Positions 1 through 6,354 of a stretch of 64,000 bases of DNA are shown here, piece after piece. The stretch spans positions 124,001-188,000 of the forward strand of contig JAFKGI010000003.1 of the NCBI GenBank assembly GCA_017307785.1, read 5' to 3'. Numbering within the stretch: position 1 is the stretch's first letter; the number at the start of each line of letters is the position of its first letter. Under the pieces are notes generated by a model. It was not told the origin of the DNA and made no database searches. It worked only from the letters and a program-made list of their open reading frames with translations. Both the position numbers and the translations under genes were made by a program. The DNA comes from Vulcanimicrobiota bacterium. Its GTDB lineage: Bacteria > Vulcanimicrobiota > Xenobia > Xenobiales > JADMJV01.

Positions 1-1
1 A

Positions 2-178
2 CTGCCTCCCGCCTGGACCGAGCCAGCCGAGGGCCATCGACTGGGACGAGATCTGACGGCCTGCGACTGGACTTTGCAAGGCGGAGTTCTGCTACAGGTC
101 CGCACTAAAAGTGAATTTGAAGAAGTGCCGAGCTCCGCTTTTTTGCGGGTGACTCCCTTCCTTTATCAGCCGGACTGA
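2..178 (+). CDS. 3' end of an unidentified CDS (58 residues visible), probably a pilin-operon member
   Basis: Frame 2 is open from the window edge to a TGA at 176-178. That TGA shares its A with the ATG of the next gene (TGATG), the kind of coupling seen throughout this window. The visible C-terminus ends in TPFLYQPD. Because the next gene encodes a prepilin-like protein, this is probably a minor pilin or pseudopilin like those at 55958-57137, but the diagnostic N-terminus lies outside the window. The reading frame is well supported; the function is inferred from context only. Confidence 0.6.
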   Translation: MPPAWTEPAEGHRLGRDLTACDWTLQGGVLLQVRTKSEFEEVPSSAFLRVTPFLYQPD

Positions 179-1926
179 TGAGTAGCAAACGACCACGCGG
201 ATCGACCTTGCTGACCGTGCTTTTCTGCGCGGTGGCGCTGGGATTGATCTGTCTGAGCATGGCTTCGGCCATGCTTTCCCACTACAACCTGGCGGTGCGC
301 AATCGGGACTCGGCTCAAGCGGATTGGATTGCCCGAGCGGGGGTGGCCGAATTCATCCACCGCTGCGCGGGGATTCAGAAAGATCACACCGACGTGACCA
401 CCGTGCCGGATTCGGTGCTGCCGGCTTTCCGTTCCCAGCCGGTCTTATTGTATCCCAGCGCCCACATCCCCGGAAAAGTCACCCTGCTTCTGGACGGAAT
501 GCCGGCCAGCCGAGACAACAGCCTTTCCGCTTTTCCGGGCCAGAGCAGTTTCGACACGGGGGACCGCAAGTCGATACCCCCTTTCAGCCTGGACCTGGCC
601 CTCAAGGTGGAATGGGGCGGCCGCACCTTCGTCTATCAAGCTCTGGTGCAGCAGCGCTGGCCCTACGCCGTCACCGCGCCCGGACCGGTGTTCGTCTGTG
701 GCCGCTCCGACCAGCGGGACGAAAACGGCCTGGTGCAGCCGGCTTTGCGGGCTCCCTCGCAGGTCAAAGGTTCGATCCTGGCCATGCAAGATTCGGCCGT
801 CGTCAGCCAGCAGCGCATCGTGGAGCTGGAGAGCGACCCGAATCAGAACGTCGACCAGAACAGCCTCTATCGATTGTTGTGTCCCTTCAGCAATCCCATT
901 GACGAGGTGGGAGCGAGCCAGCTCGACAATTCGCATCGATTGGTGGTGGGCGGCAAGGTCAGAACTTTCGCCTACGCCTATCAAACCTACAACACCGATG
1001 ACGGCCCCAGAGGCAGCTTCTCCGTTCAACCGCGGCCGGAAGTGGATACCCGCGACGCCCGGTTGGAGGGCAATGCCGACACCTATGAAAACGGGGAGAT
1101 TCCGGTACCGGCCAACTATCCGCTGATTGAGGTCGGAGCGAACTCGGTCTTGACCGGCACCAAACGCCCGGACGTCCGACCGGGTGGCCTGGATCCACGC
1201 CAGCCCGCCACCCGAGACCAGTGGGCCAAGCTCTTCGAAAGACCGCCGGTGGATGGATGGGAGGACATCCAGGCGCGAGTCACGCCGCCCGTGGGCGAGC
1301 TCTACATCCCCAAGAACGTGATCATTAGCAAACAGCCTCCCGGCACCGTCCCTCCCAACACCATTTACATCCAGGCGGCCACCGGCAAAGTGAGCTGCGA
1401 CAATCTGAAACTGAAGCCCGGCTGCACTCTCACCGTCACGGACTGCTCGGTGTATTGCAAGGGCGACCTGGTGGTCAGCCACGAAAATCTGGAGGAACCC
1501 GGGCGTTCCCCGGTTCTGTCCGGCTCGGGCGCGACTCTGATCGTGAAGCAACTGCTGATGGTGGATGGCGGCGAGGTTTTCGCCGGGGACACCGGCATGG
1601 TCATTTGGGCCGACCACTTCCTGCTGCGCGCCTCCGGGCGCTATCACGGAGCCATCATCTCCCCCTGCGGCGGCGCCTTTTTCGGACAGACGGATTCCCC
1701 CGACCCGGGCCTGCACATTCGCGGAGCGGTGCTGCTCGGCTCCAATGACATTCGCTTCCGGGGCAAAGGCTTTCTCAACGATGAGGGTCAGCAGGTCGGT
1801 GGGCTACCGACCCGCTCCCTGGCCGCCTTCACTCTGGCCTCGACCGAGGTGGTCTACGACCCCCAGTATCTGCGAGGCCTCAATCAGTTCGGCGGTTTTC
1901 ACCTGCAGGCGCTTAACCGCCGCTAG
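178..1926 (+). CDS. Large prepilin-like (PilX-type) surface protein
   Basis: 582 aa. After a short basic N-terminus (K4, R5, R7) comes Gly-Ser and a hydrophobic helix of about 22 residues, the layout of a prepilin or PilX-type minor pilin, although the +5 Glu of classical pilins is absent. The rest is a long extracytoplasmic domain; residues about 400-540 alternate short beta and glycine-rich segments, suggesting a beta-solenoid. It resembles in layout the 781/775-aa protein at 57172-59499. Its start overlaps the stop of the upstream gene and its 3' end overlaps the convergent kinase gene by 14 bp. Likely role: tip or minor component of a type IV pilus or type II secretion pseudopilus. The family call is moderate and the function inferred. 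Confidence 0.6.
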   Translation: MSSKRPRGSTLLTVLFCAVALGLICLSMASAMLSHYNLAVRNRDSAQADWIARAGVAEFIHRCAGIQKDHTDVTTVPDSVLPAFRSQPVLLYPSAHIPGKVTLLLDGMPASRDNSLSAFPGQSSFDTGDRKSIPPFSLDLALKVEWGGRTFVYQALVQQRWPYAVTAPGPVFVCGRSDQRDENGLVQPALRAPSQVKGSILAMQDSAVVSQQRIVELESDPNQNVDQNSLYRLLCPFSNPIDEVGASQLDNSHRLVVGGKVRTFAYAYQTYNTDDGPRGSFSVQPRPEVDTRDARLEGNADTYENGEIPVPANYPLIEVGANSVLTGTKRPDVRPGGLDPRQPATRDQWAKLFERPPVDGWEDIQARVTPPVGELYIPKNVIISKQPPGTVPPNTIYIQAATGKVSCDNLKLKPGCTLTVTDCSVYCKGDLVVSHENLEEPGRSPVLSGSGATLIVKQLLMVDGGEVFAGDTGMVIWADHFLLRASGRYHGAIISPCGGAFFGQTDSPDPGLHIRGAVLLGSNDIRFRGKGFLNDEGQQVGGLPTRSLAAFTLASTEVVYDPQYLRGLNQFGGFHLQALNRR

Positions 1927-3160
1927 CGCGGGGCAGTCGGTGCAACCACTCGCGGGCCTGCACGGCGCTGGGACGGTTCTGAGGACTGGTGGCACCGAGA
2001 GCATCCAGGAAGTCGGCCCAGGCATCCGGCAGTCCGGGCAACTTGCCTTTCAGACTGGGCAGCGGCTGGCTGAGCTTGACGCGTAACAATTCCAGGAAGT
2101 CCTCAGGAAAAGGCAGACGACGGCCCGTCAGGCGCTCGTACAGCACCAGGCCCAGGGCATAGATATCGATGCTGGGATCGCAGGGGACTCCCTGGACCTG
2201 TTCGGGCGCCATGAAGACCGGTGTCCCCAGCACGCTGCCGGTGGCGGTCAAGCGTGTGCGTTCGGAGGTATGGGCCACTCCGAAGTCCATCAGCTTGGCT
2301 TCGTCCTTCTCGTCGATCATAATGTTGGCGGGCTTGATGTCGCGATGAATGATGCCCTGGGAATGCACAAAGATGAGACCGTCCAGCAGTTGATCGCACC
2401 AGTCCCAGCAGCGGGGCAGTTCTTCGCCCAGCGGCAGCGGGGGAACGCTATCCAGGGTCCTGCCCGGAACAAATTCCATCATCAGGTAGGGCTCGGAACC
2501 AACCGGTAGGGCCAGTAAGCGAACGATGCGCGGGTGCTGCAGCACCAGGCCCAGCTCCAGCTCGCGCTTGAAGCGTGGAGCAAAGTCCGGATCGGTCAGG
2601 AAGTTGTGAACCGGGACCTTGATGGCGCAGCGAGCGCCCTGAGGGTTTTCGGCCAGATAGACCACGCCCATGGCACCAGTTCCGAGAATGGACCGCAATC
2701 GATAGCCGCCCAGGCTGCGGCGCGGAACCTGGCCATCGCTACGAATCAACGGTTCCTGGTCGGCCAATGCCTGATCCTGTTGGCGGTCTCGGCGTTTTTT
2801 CCACCACCAGGCTAGAAGCAACAACGGAGTCAAGCAGACCGGCAGGATCTGCTCCCAACGGGGCTCGGGTTTCATCGGAACCTTTAAATTGTCCTCATTT
2901 CCATCTGGAAGAGCTTCTTCGCCGCTGCGTTTCCAGAACAGATGGAGCTCCTCGGCGCGGACAAAGAGTTGTTTCTCTCTGGGCAACTGGATGCGATTGC
3001 GCAGACCGGGATGCTCGACGCCACAGTCGGTGTAGACGTCGTTCCCCCCGAGTCGATAGGAAATCTGGGCGGGATAGGGCGTGATCACATCAACCGGCCT
3101 CAGATCGTCAGCCGTCGCGACCCTCGCCAACAAGGCCCAAGCCGTCAGCATCTTGCGCAT
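1913..3160 (-). CDS. Membrane receptor-type Ser/Thr protein kinase with extracytoplasmic N-terminus
   Basis: 415 aa. A signal-like N-terminus (cleavage near ATA-DD) is followed by an extracytoplasmic segment of about 85 residues with one Cys, a transmembrane helix (about 106-122) and a stop-transfer run of basic residues. A Hanks-type kinase domain follows (about 150-405): glycine loop GTGAMG, a VAIK-like Lys in CAIKVP, catalytic HRDIKPAN (H272, D274), DFG, and an APE-like motif in MAPEQ. All catalytic residues are present, so it should be active. The kinase is C-terminal to the membrane segment, opposite to PASTA/PknB kinases. It starts 31 bp after the GAF-PilC gene, suggesting regulation of secretion or pilus function. 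Substrate unknown. Confidence 0.9.
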   Translation of the reverse strand: MRKMLTAWALLARVATADDLRPVDVITPYPAQISYRLGGNDVYTDCGVEHPGLRNRIQLPREKQLFVRAEELHLFWKRSGEEALPDGNEDNLKVPMKPEPRWEQILPVCLTPLLLLAWWWKKRRDRQQDQALADQEPLIRSDGQVPRRSLGGYRLRSILGTGAMGVVYLAENPQGARCAIKVPVHNFLTDPDFAPRFKRELELGLVLQHPRIVRLLALPVGSEPYLMMEFVPGRTLDSVPPLPLGEELPRCWDWCDQLLDGLIFVHSQGIIHRDIKPANIMIDEKDEAKLMDFGVAHTSERTRLTATGSVLGTPVFMAPEQVQGVPCDPSIDIYALGLVLYERLTGRRLPFPEDFLELLRVKLSQPLPSLKGKLPGLPDAWADFLDALGATSPQNRPSAVQAREWLHRLPRASGG

Positions 3161-3191
3161 GCTAGCCGGTTCGCTCAGGCCGTCGTGAATC

Positions 3192-4715
3192 CTAGAGTTC
3201 CTGGATGTAGCGAATCGACGGCAGCAGCGAAGCCAACGTGATCAAGCCAACCAGCACGCCCAGCAGCAACATAATGAGCGGTTCCAGCACCTTCCCGGCG
3301 GTATCCAGTCCGTGGTCAAAATCCGATTCCAGAATGCGCGAGATCCAGCCGAGCGCCCCCGCTACCCGACCCGCTTCCTCGGAAGCGGCCAGCAAAGGAC
3401 CGGTGCTCTTGGAAGTCAGCCGGCTGGCCGCCAGGGATTGAGCCAGACCTTCGCCGTTGCGTAGATCCGCCAGAATCTGAGGTTGCTTCTCCCGCCACAG
3501 GAAGCTCCCGGAACTCTCCACCGCCATGCGCACCCCTTCCAGCACGTCCACGCCGGCCAGCAACAGCATATGCAGACTGCTGAGCACCAGGCATTCCCAG
3601 TAGAGTCGCTGCAGACGGCGGGTCCAGGGCAATCGCTCGAAAAGGCGCTGACGCAAAGCGGCCAGGCGCAGGCGTTGTTCGGGGCGGCGCAACCAGAACA
3701 ACAGAGTTCCGACCAGCAAGACCGAGGTCAGACCCCCCAAGGGATGGGAAAGCCACTGCCCCAGCTTCAGGAAGGCCAGACTGAGTCCGGGAAGCTTCAT
3801 TTTTTGGGCTTGATAAAACTCCAGCTGACTCTTGAGGAGAAAGGTGGGCATCAGAGCCACCATGGCCAGGGCGAGCAGCATCAGGAATCCCGGGTAGATC
3901 AGGGAGGAGGACAAACGCAGCGAACGGTTCCGCTGTTTGTCCAAGGTCTGAGCCAATAGTTCGAGGCTTAGAGCCAGTTGGCCCGAGCGCTCCGCACATC
4001 GGACCAGCGAGACCACCACGCCGGCGAACTCGCCGTGGGCCTGCAGCACTTCCGAGAGCGACTGACCCTTCAAAAGGCCTTTCAAGATGCGTTCGCTGAG
4101 CTCGCGAACCCGTTCCGACTCGGCCTGTTTGGCCAAAGCCTCCAGACCTTGCAGCAAGGGGATGCCGGCTTTGATCAAAGTCGACAGCTGCACAAAAAAA
4201 GCCACTTCTTCCTGACTGCGCAAGCGAATGCGCGGGCCGGACGCTACGATGGGCGCAGCCGGGGCGGGACGTGCAATCGGTCGACTCGGCCGAGCCCGCA
4301 AACCCTGAGCCAGATTCTGCACGTTGAGCATATCGGTGTAGCGAAATCCCGCAGCAGGTCGGGAATCGTCTGCGTAGAGCATTCCCACCACCTGGCCTCG
4401 CCCGCCTAAGAGCGGCACACAGAGAACGGCCTGAATGCCGGAGAGCAGCAACGCATTGGAATCGAACTCGGCCAGATCGTCGGCCTTCTCCGTGAAGAAA
4501 GGCCGCATCTGCTGAGTCACCTTCACGAGTACGGGCAGCGCGATCGGCTCGTCACCGAAAGCCTGCTCCGCCGTCACGCCGTGAGTCAGAGCAGGAGTCC
4601 AACTGCCCTGCTCGTCCGGGCCCAGCAATACCAACACGCGCTGAGCCGCCACGGTGGCCTTCAGCTTGGTGAAAAGGTAGCCCAGATGCTCAACCGATAG
4701 AGTTGTATCGTTCAA
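3192..4715 (-). CDS. GAF domain fused to a PilC/GspF inner-membrane platform protein
   Basis: About 507 aa. Residues about 10-130 look like a GAF sensor domain (a VPL-GRGQVVGMLYADD core). After a Pro/Ala linker come two T2SSF domains, starting near FFVQLSTLIKAGIPLLQG and near LSSLHMLLLAGVDVLEGV, with three predicted membrane helices. GspF/PilC proteins are the cytoplasmic-membrane platform that couples the assembly ATPase to pilin polymerisation. The start is uncertain: an ATG at 4871 would overlap the upstream dehydrogenase by 124 bp, and the first plausible in-frame start after that gene ends is TTG at 4715, which also fits the domain edge. The GAF fusion is unusual. No GspE/PilB lies nearby. 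Confidence 0.85.
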   Translation of the reverse strand: MNDTTLSVEHLGYLFTKLKATVAAQRVLVLLGPDEQGSWTPALTHGVTAEQAFGDEPIALPVLVKVTQQMRPFFTEKADDLAEFDSNALLLSGIQAVLCVPLLGGRGQVVGMLYADDSRPAAGFRYTDMLNVQNLAQGLRARPSRPIARPAPAAPIVASGPRIRLRSQEEVAFFVQLSTLIKAGIPLLQGLEALAKQAESERVRELSERILKGLLKGQSLSEVLQAHGEFAGVVVSLVRCAERSGQLALSLELLAQTLDKQRNRSLRLSSSLIYPGFLMLLALAMVALMPTFLLKSQLEFYQAQKMKLPGLSLAFLKLGQWLSHPLGGLTSVLLVGTLLFWLRRPEQRLRLAALRQRLFERLPWTRRLQRLYWECLVLSSLHMLLLAGVDVLEGVRMAVESSGSFLWREKQPQILADLRNGEGLAQSLAASRLTSKSTGPLLAASEEAGRVAGALGWISRILESDFDHGLDTAGKVLEPLIMLLLGVLVGLITLASLLPSIRYIQEL

Positions 4716-4747
4716 GGCCGGTGCTTTCGAGTCGCTTACTCGTAAAC

Positions 4748-5734
4748 CTAGCCCGTTCTCTTCGGGCCATCCAGGATGCGCATCACGTCCAGCGCCTGCT
4801 GAGCGGTCACCGGGTTGGGACCGCGACCCAGGACGGCGTCGCGAACCTGGGCGTAGTATGCTTGTTGGCAACCCCTGGGTGCCTGGAGGGGCGTCATCTG
4901 CCCGGCGGAATTCCAGAACTCAAGTGGGTCGGGGTCGTAACCCCAGTCCTCGCTACCGGGACGAAAGCCGGCCTTGAGCTGCGCTTCTTGCAAATCACCC
5001 TGGCGCTTGATCAGACTGCCTTTTTCGCCGTGAACCACGAAGCGGGGGGAACCGCTGGCCACCAGCATCGAGGCGTGCAACACCGCACAGCAGCCTTCGT
5101 AGCGCAGCAGACAGTGGGCCCAGTCGTCGGTTTGAGCTCCCGGTCGGTGCCGGGCCAGGGTCGTCTCCACTTCGAGTGGCTGACCCAGCAACTGGAGAGC
5201 CTGGTCGAGCAAATGAGGCCCAAGATCGAACCAGACTCCGCTGCCCGGACCTTGGCGCTCGCGCCAGCGGTCGCGGACCTCCGGTCGGTAGCGGTCAAAG
5301 TGAGACTCAAAGTGCACGACCCGGCCAATCAAGCCGTCCGCGATGGCCGCCCGCACAGCCAGGTAGTCACTGTCCCAACGCCGGTTGTGAAAGACGGACA
5401 GAACCCTGTCGCCGGTCAGAGAGATCAGCTCTTGGGCCTCGGCCAGATCCAGTGTAAAGGGCTTGTCCACCACTACGTGCTTGCCGGACATCAAGGCGGT
5501 GCGGGCCAACGGAAAATGAGTCTCGTTGGGAGAGGCGATGACCACCAGATCCAGGTCGGGTCGGGCCAGCAGAGCTTGGGGAGTGCTGACCTCGACTTCC
5601 GGGAGGTCGGCTTGAACCTGGTCCGGTCGCGAGGAGGCCACCACCGCCAGTTCCAACTCGGGAGTAGACTGAATCAGGGGAGCGTGAAAGGTCTGGCCCA
5701 CAAAGCCATACCCGATCAGCCCCACACGCACCAT
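4748..5734 (-). CDS. Gfo/Idh/MocA family NAD(P)-dependent oxidoreductase
   Basis: 328 aa from ATG 5734; an in-frame TTG at 5740 overlaps the upstream microprotein stop as TTGA and is the alternative start. N-terminal Rossmann motif GLIGYGFVG, then the hallmark DKP (HVVVDKPFTLDLAEA), and GPHLLDQALQL, which corresponds to the G-H-x3-D region with the catalytic His. Overall it is most like the YdgJ/YhhX sugar or inositol dehydrogenases. Predicted cytoplasmic oxidation or reduction of a polyol or sugar; the substrate cannot be read from sequence. It lies in a minus-strand operon with an unrelated secretion gene, so context does not help. Confidence 0.9.
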   Translation of the reverse strand: MVRVGLIGYGFVGQTFHAPLIQSTPELELAVVASSRPDQVQADLPEVEVSTPQALLARPDLDLVVIASPNETHFPLARTALMSGKHVVVDKPFTLDLAEAQELISLTGDRVLSVFHNRRWDSDYLAVRAAIADGLIGRVVHFESHFDRYRPEVRDRWRERQGPGSGVWFDLGPHLLDQALQLLGQPLEVETTLARHRPGAQTDDWAHCLLRYEGCCAVLHASMLVASGSPRFVVHGEKGSLIKRQGDLQEAQLKAGFRPGSEDWGYDPDPLEFWNSAGQMTPLQAPRGCQQAYYAQVRDAVLGRGPNPVTAQQALDVMRILDGPKRTG

Positions 5735-5736
5735 CT

Positions 5737-5838
5737 TCAAATGGAGAAAGGCGGCTCTGGCCCGCTGAGACCGTCCAGGTAATCCTGCCAGCGGCGATAG
5801 TCGTCGGCTTTCTGGGCGGCGCGGAGGTCGTCACTCAT
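5737..5838 (-). CDS. 33-aa microprotein, translationally coupled
   Basis: A short ORF of 33 codons begins with an ATG that overlaps the upstream gene's TGA (ATGA, 5835-5838) and ends in a TGA that overlaps a TTG start of the oxidoreductase (5737-5740). The predicted peptide is hydrophilic and charged (MSDDLRAAQKADDYRRWQDY...), with no membrane segment. Perfect overlaps at both ends in a coupled operon favour real translation, but no family is recognised. It could instead be a spacer that passes ribosomes to the downstream gene. Confidence 0.5.
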   Translation of the reverse strand: MSDDLRAAQKADDYRRWQDYLDGLSGPEPPFSI

Positions 5839-6347
5839 GAGAAACTCACACTCAGTTCGGCTTCCAGGATGGGGGCCTGGCTTTTGTCGTGGCTGCGAGT
5901 CTCCAGTCTACGGTCGAACTGCTGGTCCTGGCCCACATAGTAGGCCACCGAATTGGAGAGATAAATCCGCAAGCGATACTGTCCGCCGGGCAATCCCTTC
6001 ACCGCGTAAGTGATGGGAATGACCGGCGGTTGACTGTGGCGTTGCACGAAGGCGAAACCCCAGGCATCGTTCCAGAGCAGGGGGGCCTGCCAATGGGCCC
6101 CCGGCGCCAGATTCAGGGTGTCGGTGAACTGTGGAGCGGGCCAGGGTTGAGGGTGGAAGGGTTGCAACTCGAAGCTGCTCCCCTTCCCCTGGTTCTCGGC
6201 CACCAGCGAGGCTTTGAGCCGGTAGTCCAGCAGGTAGGCCCAATAGGCCACCGGCTGGTCCCCCTGGTTGGTGATCTTATAGCTGAGCATGGGCATTTCG
6301 CCGGCCTGGTAGCTTGCTTTGGCCGAGGTCAGGGTCAGTTGCAGCAT
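5835..6347 (-). CDS. Conserved-looking beta-sandwich protein, function unknown
   Basis: 170 aa, without a signal peptide. The sequence starts MLQLTLTSAKASYQAGE and continues with alternating beta-strand-like segments (LSYKITNQGDQPV, LNLAPGAHW, GGQYRLRIYLSN). This resembles BsuPI/Ig-like domains, in which a Y-x-A/P-GE segment precedes a strand pair and a G-x-Y-R/T-L-x-v strand lies near the end. No catalytic motif is visible. It is first in the minus-strand run to the 33-aa microprotein and Gfo/Idh gene (ATGA junction). The fold call is tentative. Confidence 0.6.
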   Translation of the reverse strand: MLQLTLTSAKASYQAGEMPMLSYKITNQGDQPVAYWAYLLDYRLKASLVAENQGKGSSFELQPFHPQPWPAPQFTDTLNLAPGAHWQAPLLWNDAWGFAFVQRHSQPPVIPITYAVKGLPGGQYRLRIYLSNSVAYYVGQDQQFDRRLETRSHDKSQAPILEAELSVSFS

Positions 6348-6354
6348 CTAAGGA

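Noticed and set aside
80..146. Terminator-like pairing of GCGGAG with CTCCGC followed by a T-run
   Set aside because: It lies inside the open frame of the upstream partial gene that is coupled to the next start, and the loop would exceed 40 nt.
4716..4871. N-terminal extension of the GAF-PilC protein from ATG 4871
   Set aside because: It would overlap the oxidoreductase gene by 124 bp and adds an Arg/Gly/Ser-rich stretch that reads as out-of-frame translation.
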